Assembly (NCBI GenBank): GCA_945862145.1
Contig: CAMAXE010000008.1
Span: 1 to 64,000 of the forward strand
Direction of reading: 5' to 3'
DNA: 64,000 nt
From: Klebsiella pneumoniae
GTDB taxonomy: Bacteria; Pseudomonadota; Gammaproteobacteria; Pseudomonadales; UBA5518
The notes under the pieces were generated by a model that was not told the origin of the DNA, made no database searches, and saw nothing but the letters and a program-made list of their open reading frames with translations. The stretch's first letter is position 1, and each line of letters opens with the position of its first letter. The translations under genes and the position numbers were made by a program. This document shows, piece by piece, positions 44,072 to 52,570 of this stretch.

Positions 44072-45067
44072 TCAGGCATATCCGTTCGCACGGAACCAGT
44101 CGACTGAATCGCCCACCGCGATGTCGATCGGTGTTTGCGGCAGTCCGAGTTCGCGCACTGCCTTGCCCGCATCCACGTAGAAGTGCTCCATCACGTAGCT
44201 GGAGTTCTTGACCGTCGTCACGGGCGGTTTGCCGGTGAATTTGCTGAGGACTTCGGCAATACGTGCCACCCGCAACATCATGGTGCGCGATACCTCCCGG
44301 GTGGCCACGTTCGCCACGCCGGCGATGCGGGCAACCAGTTCGAGGAATTCGCGGTTGCTCATGTTGGCCTCGCTGTTGCCGAGGATATAGGACTCGCCGA
44401 TGCGGCCCTTGGCCATCGCCAGCACGTGTCCGGCCGCCACGTCACGCACGTCCACCGGGCAGACGCCGCCATCCCAGTAGTTTTTCATCGACCCCTTCAG
44501 GGTGCCGATGATCATGCTGCCCGTGGGCGTGGGTGCACGATCTCCTGGCCCGAAGGGCAGGGCGGGCAGGACCATGGTTGCCGGAAGCCCGTCCTTCACC
44601 ATGCCTTTCACTTCCAGGTGGGCGATGTACTTGGACAGGATGTACGGGCTGGCGAAATGCCAGCTGTTGAAAGGGGTTTCCTCCGTTGAGGGCGTCCCCC
44701 TTCCGTCTGTGCCGATGGCGGCGATGCTGCTGGTGTAGACGATCTTTTCCACGCCCGCCGCCTTCGCGGCGAGCATCATCTGGCGCGTGCCGTTCACGTT
44801 GATCTTGTAGTGGAGGTCCGGGTCTTTCGTCCACACCGCGAACAGCGCGGCGAGGTGATACAACCTGTTCACGCCGCGGACCGCTTTCGCCAGCGAATCC
44901 GGATCCAGCAGGTTGCCCTCGACGAACTCCACCTCCATGCCGGCCAGCGGGGAGCGGTCCTCCCCGGGCATGACCATCACGCGCACGTCGTCGCCCTGTT
45001 CCAGGCACAGCCGGGTGACATGATTGCCGATAAAACCGGTAGCTCCGGTCACAAGAACTTTGCTCAT
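44072..45067 (-). CDS. NAD-dependent epimerase/dehydratase (extended SDR, dihydroflavonol-reductase-like)
   Basis: A 331-residue extended SDR. ATG at 45067. KVLVTGATGFIGNHVTRLCL is the Rossmann motif, LYHLAALFAVW and VYTSSIAAIGTDG (catalytic Ser/Thr) follow, and the YxxxK pair is in SPYILSKYIAH. The C-terminal part (PVDVRDVAAGHVLAM, ESYILGNSEANMSNREFL) matches dihydroflavonol-4-reductase/HpnA-like members. It reduces a ketone or aldehyde or epimerises a sugar; substrate unknown. It lies between two CehA-like hydrolase genes, with the same strand as the second. Confidence 0.87.
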   Translation of the reverse strand: MSKVLVTGATGFIGNHVTRLCLEQGDDVRVMVMPGEDRSPLAGMEVEFVEGNLLDPDSLAKAVRGVNRLYHLAALFAVWTKDPDLHYKINVNGTRQMMLAAKAAGVEKIVYTSSIAAIGTDGRGTPSTEETPFNSWHFASPYILSKYIAHLEVKGMVKDGLPATMVLPALPFGPGDRAPTPTGSMIIGTLKGSMKNYWDGGVCPVDVRDVAAGHVLAMAKGRIGESYILGNSEANMSNREFLELVARIAGVANVATREVSRTMMLRVARIAEVLSKFTGKPPVTTVKNSSYVMEHFYVDAGKAVRELGLPQTPIDIAVGDSVDWFRANGYA

Positions 45068-45197
45068 GGTGTTTTCTCTGCTCAAGAAGGCGGGGTTCAG
45101 TCTCCGCGGGCAGCCCGCGTGCCGGTGTGTTCTTCCACCAGTATCATCCACGCGCTTACCGCGGGATAGCGCGTGTGCATGTCCGCGACCACGCCAC

Positions 45198-45267
45198 CTC
45201 GATCGTCTCGATCGTCTCGACCGACTCGAGCTGGTCGTGCAGGGCAAGGTCGTTGCCACCGCGAGCG
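45198..45267. repeat. Short duplicated piece of the upstream CehA-like gene
   Basis: The plus strand encodes LDRLDRLDRLELVVQGKVVA, almost the same as LDRLDRLELVVHGKVVA inside the CehA-like gene at about 43546-43605; about 54 of 60 bases match by eye. The piece lies in the gap between two minus-strand genes and is not part of an intact frame. It also carries an extra 9-bp unit (CTCGATCGT). It looks like a relic of a second, deleted copy. Confidence 0.7.
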
Positions 45268-45327
45268 CGCCGGCGCGGCCCCCTGTGCAGGCAGGCCACG
45301 GATCAGCTCTGGCGGGAGATATCAGCG

Positions 45328-47310
45328 TTACTTCCCTGCCTGCTCCGCATACACCGCACGCGCCTTCTCGTACAGCGCCACCACTTCACGCCTCTGCGAC
45401 TCGCTCTGGTAGTGCGCAGTGGTCTTCGCCCAGGCAATGGTGCGGTCACAGATCTCTGCAAGAAAGGCCGCGTCCTCCGCGGAGCGACGCGGCTTGCCGT
45501 CGATCTCCACGTACACCGGGCTCGCGTGCGCATAAACGATCGAGGGAGAGCCGGTGAGGTGGTACTGGTAGGGTAACTCGTGTTTGGAGAAGGTACGCGC
45601 CGCGATCCACGCGCTCGCTTCCGCTTTCACACTGCCTGCGAATTCGAGGTGTCTCAGCGCGCCCGGGTTTTCCAGCGTGGCGGCCACCTTGCCGTTCACC
45701 AGCACCTCGATGCGCTCCACGGGGAAGCGTGAATCCACCACTGCCCGGAAAGGTAGCTCGGAGGCTCTCTTGCGCGCGATGGTGCTGCCCGGAAACTGCC
45801 CGTCCACGCTGAAATCGATCATCGCGTTGGAAGACACGAATGTGCGGCCCGCCTTGATGCCATCCACCCACTTCTGGTAGCTAAGCTCGCCCTCTACCTT
45901 CACGTAGCTGCGTACCGATCCCACGATCTGGGAGTTCCACATTTTGTCGGTGGAGCCGAGGCCCGGCAGGTTGAAGCCTGTGTTGAGCAGCGCGTACCAC
46001 AGCGTGAGCGGTGAGACTGCGGGCGGTGTCCAGTCGCCGCGTGCGTTCCACGCGGGGTGCTCGCGCATCGGGTTGCCGAAGACCATCGTCTCGACCGCGT
46101 CTATCTTGTCGAGCGCCACGTCGATGGGAAGTTCTGCATTGGGAAACGGCATGTGCGCCCACGCCACCAGTCCGCCTTGCGCGTGTGCAGCGTCTGCCTG
46201 ATGGGCCATGGTGGGGAAGTCATACCCGCCATGGACGCCGGTGTCCGGATCGCCCCAACCGAAGGGGTAGATGAGCTCCCGCAGGTTCAGGAGTACCGCA
46301 TGCCCGAGGAAATCATGGCGCGTTTCCTCGGTGATATAGACAATGGTGTCGGCGTCGGAGGCGGGATCCGGGCCGCCAGTGAAATCGGCGATGTTCGAGA
46401 AGTAATTCCCGCCGGAAGAAAGCAGCACGTTGATCACGTTGAGATCTTCTCCCGAGGCCTCGAGACTCGCGGAACGCGGCCCCAGGAAATGGGTGTGCGT
46501 GTCACCGGAATACCAGCCGCGCTTCGCCATGTTTACCCAGCGTTGCAGCGCGATATCGAGCGAGGGCACCTTGCCTGCTTTCACGCTGAATGCCAGATGC
46601 TGCGGCTCGTACTCGGGGCCGCGTGAGACATCCATCTCGTAATTGCCTTCGGGCAACTGCAGCACGAAGCCGGGATTCACATACGCGAAGGTCTTGCCCT
46701 CTACGAGCACATCACCGCCAACGTCTTCCCGCCAACCCTCCGCGATGCGCGTGGCGTGGCCCTGCGGCGGCCAGTAATTACCCGCGGCATCACGCACGCT
46801 CACGCGGGCATGGACAGGGTCATGCGTGTCGGCGTCTTTCAGTTTCACCGCCACATCGAAGGTGATGTGCTGCAGCGCGGAGTTCCTGATCTTCAGGTCA
46901 TCGGCAATGTCCATGCTGGCCGCCACGGCGCTTATCTTCCAGCCGTCGTCCTCGTGTTTCAGGCTCAGCGCGAAAGCCTCGGGGTTTTCCATGTTGACCC
47001 GCGGGAAGGTCACCACTGGCGTGAAGCTCGCGGTGTCACCGGTGATGTTCAGGGTGGCGTGGTGGAGGTCCACGCGCATGATCGGGGTGAGCGGCAAGGC
47101 GGCGAGGTAACGCGTTTTCTCGGGAAAATCCTTGCTGAGCAGCGCCGCCATCGCAGTTTTGTCGCGCCCTTGCAGCGCGGAGGCCCATTCGGTCACGGTA
47201 AGACGCACCGGAAGGATCGCGTCGCCCCCGTGGGCCCACGCTTTTGCCGGCACCTCAGCGCAGGCGAGGACGAAGAGTGTGGCGGCAATCCTTGCGATAA
47301 GACGGCGCAT
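45328..47310 (-). CDS. Secreted CehA/McbA family metallohydrolase (PHP domain), copy 2
   Basis: A 660-residue protein. The start at 47310 has GGAG 6 bases upstream and opens a signal peptide (IAATLFVLACAEVPAKAWAHG). An N-terminal DUF4440/NTF2-like segment (SALQGRDKTAMAALLSKDF) is followed by beta-rich modules, then the PHP domain starting RGWYSGDTHTHFLGPRSASL, with FLGHAVLLNLRELIYPFGWG and GLVAWAHMPFPNAELPIDV. It ends in a beta domain (PVERIEVLVNGKVAATLENP) like that of copy 1. It shares overall fold with copy 1 but is diverged. The gene is upstream of, and codirectional with, the SDR reductase. Confidence 0.82.
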   Translation of the reverse strand: MRRLIARIAATLFVLACAEVPAKAWAHGGDAILPVRLTVTEWASALQGRDKTAMAALLSKDFPEKTRYLAALPLTPIMRVDLHHATLNITGDTASFTPVVTFPRVNMENPEAFALSLKHEDDGWKISAVAASMDIADDLKIRNSALQHITFDVAVKLKDADTHDPVHARVSVRDAAGNYWPPQGHATRIAEGWREDVGGDVLVEGKTFAYVNPGFVLQLPEGNYEMDVSRGPEYEPQHLAFSVKAGKVPSLDIALQRWVNMAKRGWYSGDTHTHFLGPRSASLEASGEDLNVINVLLSSGGNYFSNIADFTGGPDPASDADTIVYITEETRHDFLGHAVLLNLRELIYPFGWGDPDTGVHGGYDFPTMAHQADAAHAQGGLVAWAHMPFPNAELPIDVALDKIDAVETMVFGNPMREHPAWNARGDWTPPAVSPLTLWYALLNTGFNLPGLGSTDKMWNSQIVGSVRSYVKVEGELSYQKWVDGIKAGRTFVSSNAMIDFSVDGQFPGSTIARKRASELPFRAVVDSRFPVERIEVLVNGKVAATLENPGALRHLEFAGSVKAEASAWIAARTFSKHELPYQYHLTGSPSIVYAHASPVYVEIDGKPRRSAEDAAFLAEICDRTIAWAKTTAHYQSESQRREVVALYEKARAVYAEQAGK

Positions 47311-47648
47311 GGCGGGCTCCGGTAATGACGGACCATCGCATCCAAACACGGGCCGGTTTCCGCTTCTTGCCCTTGCAGGAAGCAGGGCGTTGCACCGCAG
47401 CGAACCGTGTCCTCAGACCTCCAACCAGCGCCGGAGCAACTCGAGTTCGGCATCGCCCACCCCGCGCGCCTGCATTCGAGCGGATCCACCGCTGGCGAAT
47501 CCTCGAGGCTCGCGCGTGGGCGAAGCGCGCGAGCTTTGGCAACCCGGTTCGTACACGGCTTAAATTGCAGCCCCGAGTTGGCTACAGTGTGAGTTGCGGC
47601 ACCCGTGCCGCATCCGGCCGGTTTATCCATGTCACGAGGATTTCGCGC
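47311..47648. other. 338-bp intergenic region between divergent genes
   Basis: The region separates the CehA-like gene (minus) from the DUF4239 gene (plus). It must hold both promoters; no clear -35/-10 pair was picked out. A minus-strand frame ending GVGDAELELLRRWLEV near 47417 looks protein-like but is too short to assign. Confidence 0.4.
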
Positions 47649-48428
47649 GTGCAATCCGTATTCGGTACCGCCTTGCTGTCAGTGGCCTTGTTCCTTGGCA
47701 TCCTGCTCATGCTCGAGATAGGCCGCCGCATCGGCGATCTCGAGCGCTCGCGCAACCCTGGCGTCGAGATCAAGGGCGGCACGGCGGCCGAGGGGGCTGT
47801 GTTCGGCCTGCTCGGTTTGCTGATTGCGTTCACCTTCTCGGGTGCGGCAACGCGCTTCGAAGACCGCCGTCACCTCATCACCGAGGAGGCCAACTATATC
47901 GGCACCGCCTATCTGCGGGTGGATCTGTTGCCCGCCGGGTCGCAGGCGGGGATCCGGGACCTCTTCCGGCGCTATCTGGATGCCCGGCTGGACACCTACC
48001 GGTTTGTGAGTGAGCCCGAGCGGGCGGCTGCAGAGCTTGGGCACGCGGCGGTGCTGCAAAAGGAAATATGGTCCGCTGCGATCGCGGCCGCCGGGCAGCC
48101 CGGTGCCGGTCCTGACGCCGCGAAACTCCTGTTGCCGGCGCTGAACGAGATGATCGACATCACCACCACCCGACTGGTCGCCACGCAGAACCATCCACCC
48201 GTAGCCATTTTTGGGATGCTCGCGGTGCTCAGCATGCTGGGCGGGCTGTTGATCGGCTACGACCAGTCGGGCAAGACCCACCGTGAGCGGGTGCATATGC
48301 TGGTGTATGCGCTGATCATGTCGAGCGCGTTCTACGTGATCCTCGATCTCGAGTATCCGCGGATGGGGTTTATTCGCATCGACGCGGCTGACCAGGTACT
48401 GGTGGACCTTCGGGCAGACATGGGCTGA
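47649..48428 (+). CDS. DUF4239 (bestrophin-like) membrane protein
   Basis: A 259-residue protein. The GTG start at 47649 has GAGGA 8 bases upstream and begins at a transmembrane helix (FGTALLSVALFLGILLMLEIG). EGAVFGLLGLLIAFTFSGAATRFEDRR is the family signature, followed by EEANYIGTAYLRVDLLP. Two more helices lie in PVAIFGMLAVLSMLGGLLIG and VYALIMSSAFYVILDLEYPR. Distantly related to bestrophin anion channels; bacterial function is unknown. Confidence 0.82.
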   Translation: MQSVFGTALLSVALFLGILLMLEIGRRIGDLERSRNPGVEIKGGTAAEGAVFGLLGLLIAFTFSGAATRFEDRRHLITEEANYIGTAYLRVDLLPAGSQAGIRDLFRRYLDARLDTYRFVSEPERAAAELGHAAVLQKEIWSAAIAAAGQPGAGPDAAKLLLPALNEMIDITTTRLVATQNHPPVAIFGMLAVLSMLGGLLIGYDQSGKTHRERVHMLVYALIMSSAFYVILDLEYPRMGFIRIDAADQVLVDLRADMG

Positions 48429-48522
48429 GAGCAAGCCAGATAAGTCTGTAGCGCTGCGAATATACGCCGCGGGTCGACCGCCGAAAAACCTTGCAACGAG
48501 TGCTGGAAGAACGAGGGCTAGC

Positions 48523-49074
48523 TCAATTTGTGCGCCCGAACAGCTTCAGCAACCGGTAGGACGGATCTGCTTCGCCGGCGCTGCTCGTCGGGGCCCCGAC
48601 GCTCAAGTTCTGATAAGCGGCAATATCCGCTTCCGATCCCCGGCACCAGTCAAGTACCAGCGAGCGGTGCTGGAATTTCCACACGCCGTCACGACGCGTG
48701 TATTGATCCAGGTAACGCCCTCCGACCACTATCTCGCGTGACGGCGACGGTGGCGTGCGGTGGTAAGCGGTGGCATACAACTCGCCTTCCGCCCGATCGC
48801 CGTCGATACGGAACAGCATGTTGCTCAGCGAGTGCACGGTGCATTCGAAGCCGTTCAGGATGGAGGGCAGCCATGCGACGTAATCGTCTGCGGAGCCGTA
48901 GAACATGTGGCCATGGTCATCTACGGCGTCATCGTGGTAGAGGCTGCGCACCAGCGCGTAATCGCGTCGATCGATGCCCCGGCAGTAGCAGAGCACCAAT
49001 TCTGCCAGTGCCTGCTTGTCGAGCAACGCCTGCACGGCAGCGCTGATGTGTATTCCCGCACATTCAACACGCAT
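48523..49074 (-). CDS. SnoaL_4-like NTF2-fold protein
   Basis: A 183-residue protein. The start at 49074 has GAGGGAG 6 bases upstream. LLDKQALAELVLCYCRGIDR, VRSLYHDDAVDDHGHMFYG, then VHSLSNMLFRIDGDRAEGEL and GGRYLDQYTRRDGVWKFQHR are the standard elements of the SnoaL-like group used in aromatic/steroid degradation and polyketide cyclisation. The His of VHSLSN and Asp/His of DDAVDDHGH are candidate active-site residues. Substrate unknown. It is divergent from the epoxide hydrolase at 49303 (228 bp apart), a family often seen in the same catabolic contexts. Confidence 0.78.
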   Translation of the reverse strand: MRVECAGIHISAAVQALLDKQALAELVLCYCRGIDRRDYALVRSLYHDDAVDDHGHMFYGSADDYVAWLPSILNGFECTVHSLSNMLFRIDGDRAEGELYATAYHRTPPSPSREIVVGGRYLDQYTRRDGVWKFQHRSLVLDWCRGSEADIAAYQNLSVGAPTSSAGEADPSYRLLKLFGRTN

Positions 49075-49302
49075 GATGGACTCCCTCTGAAGTCTGGGTT
49101 CGAGCATAGCATTCCCCAGTTGCTCAAACGTTTGATCTCTCAACGCGAGCATCTATTGAACCCCACGCCGAATACGATGAGGCGTGACCGCCCTGTGGCT
49201 CAACGAGTCGAGCAGAATTCCTCGGCATCCATGGGAGCCCATGGGTGCGCGGAAATTGTCGATCAGTGTGCAGGCTCCGACCCGAGATCAGGAGGATGAG
49301 CG

Positions 49303-50259
49303 ATGGATTTTACGGCCCCGAAAACCGCCGCTACCAACGGGATCACCCTGGAGTACTTCGAGCAGGGTGAGGGCCCGGCAGTGCTGTTGCTGCATGGCTT
49401 TCCTGAGCATCCATTCTCCTGGCGTCATCAGGTTGACGTGATCGCCGCTGCCGGTTTCCGGGTGATCGTCCCCAGTCAACGCGGCTATGGTGGCAGCGAT
49501 GCCCCCGCAGACGCGCAAACCTACAGCATCAGGAATCTGGTTGCCGATATCACCGGGCTGCTCGACGCGCTCGGGATCGAGCAGGCGGTGTGGATAGGTC
49601 ACGACTGGGGCTCGGTGCCGGCGTGGTACTCGGGTGTTTTCGCTCCCGAACGTGTGCGTGGCATTGGCAGTCTGTGCACGCCCTATTTCGCGTGGGATGG
49701 ACCCAAGGACATGCTCGAAATTTTCGACGAGGTGCGCGGACCCGAGCATTACATGCGCACCTTTCAGGAGCCCGGCGTGGGTGAGGCCATCCTTGGCAAG
49801 GACATCAAGCACACCTTCAAGGCGATGCTGCGCGGCCGCGGCTACACCATGGAGCAGTTCGAGGCAGCGCCGAAAGACATACAGGCCGTTCCAGCCGGGG
49901 TGTTCGTGGGCAGCCCTCAGTTGTTTGGCGCTCCGATAGTCAGCGAACAGGAGCTGCAGTTTTACGTCGATGTCTACCAGCGCAGCGGCTTCACGGGCGG
50001 GCTCAACTGGTATCGCGCCTTGCGTAAAACCTACGCAGAGGCCCAGGGAGTTGATTACACCATCGACAAGCCGGCACTCATGATCACCGCCGAGGCCGAT
50101 TGGTTTATCGCCCGCGGCTCCACCGACGGGATGGAGGCCCGACTGCCCCAGGTCGAGATGCATGTGATCGCTGATGCCGCCCACTGGTTGCAGCAAGAAA
50201 AGCCCGACGAGGTGAACGCCATCCTCCTGCCTTGGCTGGAGCGGCATTTCGCGGCTTGA
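49303..50259 (+). CDS. Epoxide hydrolase-like alpha/beta hydrolase
   Basis: A 318-residue hydrolase. ATG with AGGAGG upstream. VLLLHGFPEHPFSWRHQV carries the oxyanion HGxP, AVWIGHDWGSVPAWY holds the nucleophile Asp (GHDWG, typical for epoxide hydrolases), ITAEADWFIARGS supplies an acid, and VIADAAHWLQQEKPDEVN the catalytic His. Cap-domain Tyr candidates are in TGGLNWYRALRKTY. It hydrates an epoxide to a diol in the cytoplasm. Confidence 0.92.
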   Translation: MDFTAPKTAATNGITLEYFEQGEGPAVLLLHGFPEHPFSWRHQVDVIAAAGFRVIVPSQRGYGGSDAPADAQTYSIRNLVADITGLLDALGIEQAVWIGHDWGSVPAWYSGVFAPERVRGIGSLCTPYFAWDGPKDMLEIFDEVRGPEHYMRTFQEPGVGEAILGKDIKHTFKAMLRGRGYTMEQFEAAPKDIQAVPAGVFVGSPQLFGAPIVSEQELQFYVDVYQRSGFTGGLNWYRALRKTYAEAQGVDYTIDKPALMITAEADWFIARGSTDGMEARLPQVEMHVIADAAHWLQQEKPDEVNAILLPWLERHFAA

Positions 50260-50563
50260 CCGGCATCCGGGCATGGAATTCGTGGGAAATCCCGGGTGAA
50301 TATGGGTATGGCTTTCTGCAAACAGGACTTGTCTGCTTTTTGCGCTCACTCGCAATCTGGTCTGATCAATGGCAGACGAAAAGCGGGCACTGAGCCTGAG
50401 GGCTTTATTGTCACTGCCGGCATCGATGTTCCGACGCGCAACATTTGCGGCGCTGATCCTGGCGCACGCCTGGCCGAGGACCGCTTCTTTGCCACCATCG
50501 GCGAGGCGATGAACAGTTACCTCGAGATGTACGCGGTGGACCGGACCGATTGGGAGGATCGAG
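50260..50563. other. 304-bp stretch with an unrecognised short frame
   Basis: A plus-strand frame (50296-50568, 90 codons) ends ADPGARLAEDRFFATIGEAM then NSYLEMYAVDRTDWEDRA. The C-terminal part looks protein-like and amphipathic, but I do not recognise it and no ribosome site precedes the start. It runs into the higB remnant and is probably another scrap. Confidence 0.35.
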
Positions 50564-50713
50564 CATGAGGCAGCGGTAATCTTTGCGAAAGCGGTAGTGC
50601 TCAAGGGCGAGCGTAAAGGGCAATACAGTATTCGTATCAACGATCAGTGGCGGATCTGTTTTCGCTGGACGGACGGCGAGGCATTCGACGTCGAAATCGT
50701 TGACTACCATTGA
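50564..50713 (+). pseudogene. higB: HigB/RelE-family toxin, N-terminally truncated
   Basis: The frame reads HEAAVIFAKAVVLKGERKGQ then YSIRINDQWRICFRWTDGEA and FDVEIVDYH to TGA. The string YSIRINDQWRICFRW...DVEIVDYH is the conserved C-terminal half of HigB/YoeB-like plasmid maintenance toxins. The first 40-50 residues of a normal 90-residue toxin are missing or replaced, and no start is in place. Followed 21 bases later by the higA remnant, in the usual toxin-first order. Confidence 0.75.
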
Positions 50714-50734
50714 GGTGTGACATAACCCCAAAAG

Positions 50735-50887
50735 CGTGTTTCGGCCGACACCGCGCTGCGGCTCGGCAAGTACTTCGGGGTGTCGCCGCAAACCTGGATG
50801 GGGCTGCAAGGGGAGTACGACCTCCGGGTAGCGCAGCGGCTGATTGGCCCGGAATTGGAAAAGCGTGTTCACCGGCATGCTGCCTGA
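50735..50887 (+). pseudogene. higA: HigA-family antitoxin, N-terminally truncated
   Basis: Fifty codons encode RVSADTALRLGKYFGVSPQT then WMGLQGEYDLRVAQRLIGPE and a short tail to TGA. SADTALRLxxxFGxSPxxWxxLQxxYDL is the second half of the HigA XRE-type HTH domain. The first half with the recognition helix start is missing. Both halves of the toxin-antitoxin pair are therefore broken. Confidence 0.8.
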
Positions 50888-50952
50888 TCGACGAATTACT
50901 GCAGCCATGAAGCGTAACTGGGTTCTCAGGTAATCCCCCCAGAACGATCCTT

Positions 50953-52053
50953 TCATAAACCGGACTTTCCCCTCGCCAACGCATCCGCCCTGATCACCCC
51001 GTGCCCCGGAATCACTGGCAAATCGAGCGCCGAGAGAATGCCTGGCGCTGCCGCGCACACGGCGGGAATGGCGTTCAACACGCGCATGCCGGTGGCAAGA
51101 CAGCCGCCGCCGTTGCCATCACCCGTGTCGGCATCCGAGAGCACGGTTTCCTGCAGGATGCTGGGGCGACCGATGATCTCGACGCGGTTGGCGTGCGTGT
51201 CGTCGATGCGCGGGCGCGGCCACTCGGGCGCGGCATCGGGGTAGAGGCGGTGGATGTGGTCGATGATGATGCGCGGCTCGCCGCCCACGATGCCCTGCAG
51301 CTCGATGCGGTGCGCCGCGGCCTCGCCCGGCAGCACGCGGCCCTGCGCGAAGTCCACCGCGCGATCGCCCGCCCAGCGGGTGTAATTCTCCTGCGTGCGT
51401 TCGATCTGCACGCCCACGGCCTGCGCGATCATGTAGAGCGGCCCGCCCCAGATGCCCGTCATCATGCCGGGGTTGGCGAGCAGGGGCGGGGTTTCGTCCA
51501 TGCGTGAGTAGAGCCCCATGAAGCGCAGGCTCGCCTGATCCGGGTAGCTGCCGCCGTCGATGAACTCCGTGGTGCGCACGCTGCTTACCTGCCCGCAGAG
51601 GCCGAGAAGCGTCATGGGGAAGAGATCATTGGCAAAGCCCGGATCGATGCCATTGCTCAGAAAGCTGGTGCCGCCCGCCGCGCAGGCGCGCGTGATGCGC
51701 TCTTTGTATTCCGCCGGGATCAGCGGCGGGTAGTGGAAGATGCCCATGCTGGTATCCACCACGTTCTTGCCCGCGCGCAGCGCTGCCTCGATGTTCGCCA
51801 TGTTGGCTTCGGCGTGCATCATGTTCGGGCCGAAGTAGGCCACGGCATCGGCCTGCCGCGAGAGCACTTCTGCCACGTTGCACGAGGCGATCACGCCCGT
51901 GCGCGGCATGCCCACGATGTCGCCCACGTCGAGCCCGTCCTTTGCGGGGTCGTGCACCAGCACGCCGGCGATCTCGAAGGCGGGATGACCGACAAGGCTT
52001 TTGAGCACGGCTTTGCCGACGAAGCCGGTGCCCCAGAGGATTACGCGGTGCAT
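50953..52053 (-). CDS. DapB-like NAD(P)H-dependent amine dehydrogenase/dihydrodipicolinate reductase-family protein
   Basis: A 366-residue Rossmann oxidoreductase. The start at 52053 has AAGGA upstream. HRVILWGTGFVGKAVLKSLV is the nucleotide-binding motif; DVGDIVGMPRTGVIA, VAYFGPNMMHAEANMANIEA and NVVDTSMGIFHYPPLIP follow the DapB_N/2,4-diaminopentanoate dehydrogenase type, as does GTSFLSNGIDPGFANDLFP in the substrate domain. It probably reduces or oxidises an amino or imino group on a small substrate, but no pathway partner is adjacent. Confidence 0.78.
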   Translation of the reverse strand: MHRVILWGTGFVGKAVLKSLVGHPAFEIAGVLVHDPAKDGLDVGDIVGMPRTGVIASCNVAEVLSRQADAVAYFGPNMMHAEANMANIEAALRAGKNVVDTSMGIFHYPPLIPAEYKERITRACAAGGTSFLSNGIDPGFANDLFPMTLLGLCGQVSSVRTTEFIDGGSYPDQASLRFMGLYSRMDETPPLLANPGMMTGIWGGPLYMIAQAVGVQIERTQENYTRWAGDRAVDFAQGRVLPGEAAAHRIELQGIVGGEPRIIIDHIHRLYPDAAPEWPRPRIDDTHANRVEIIGRPSILQETVLSDADTGDGNGGGCLATGMRVLNAIPAVCAAAPGILSALDLPVIPGHGVIRADALARGKSGL

Positions 52054-52252
52054 GGAGGGTTCCTTGAGTGCGGTGGTCGTGGCCCGGTGTTGGGGCGTCA
52101 GCGGCAATATGCCAGACGGGCGAGAAGAATCGAAACGTCGATTGCCCGTCAAAGCGGCCGTGTGCGTGGGAAGGAGGCCGGGGCGTCGAGAATCTCAGGC
52201 GGCCTGCCTGCTCATGATCGGCAGGTCGCGGTTTCCAGTTCTGGGAGCCCCA

Positions 52253-52560
52253 TCACCGTCCCGCATTGACGAAACGCCTGAACTCCTTGTCGACAAAAAA
52301 GCCCTCGCGATTGGGCATCTTCACCTGTGGCAGGGAGTGCTGGTCGAGCACCGCATCGGGAGGCAGGATGCCGTTCAGGTGGAGGATATAGGCCGACACT
52401 GCATAGGTGTCGTCAACGCTCAGGGAGCCCGAGGCCCAGTAAGGCATCGCCCGATGGATATAGTCGAAAAGCGTTGTTGCATAGGGCCAGAAACTGCCCA
52501 CCGTCTTGACCGGTGCGGGAGTGGCAAGCGAGCCGGCGTCCGTTTTTCCCACGCGTCGAT
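52253..52560 (-). pseudogene. soxD: Truncated sulfur-oxidation cytochrome (SoxD C-terminal part)
   Basis: About 100 codons read SLATPAPVKTVGSFWPYATT then LFDYIHRAMPYWASGSLSVD, TYAVSAYILHLNGILPPDAV and SLPQVKMPNREGF. KTVGS(F/Y)WPYATTLFDY..RAMP....SL..D..YAV.AY.LHLNGI and LPxVKMPNR-GF are characteristic of the C-terminal cytochrome domain of SoxD (sulfur dehydrogenase). The CxxCH haem site lies before this part in the family and is absent here, so the protein is non-functional. No other sox genes are in the window. Confidence 0.75.
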
Positions 52561-52570
52561 CCCCCTGCAA

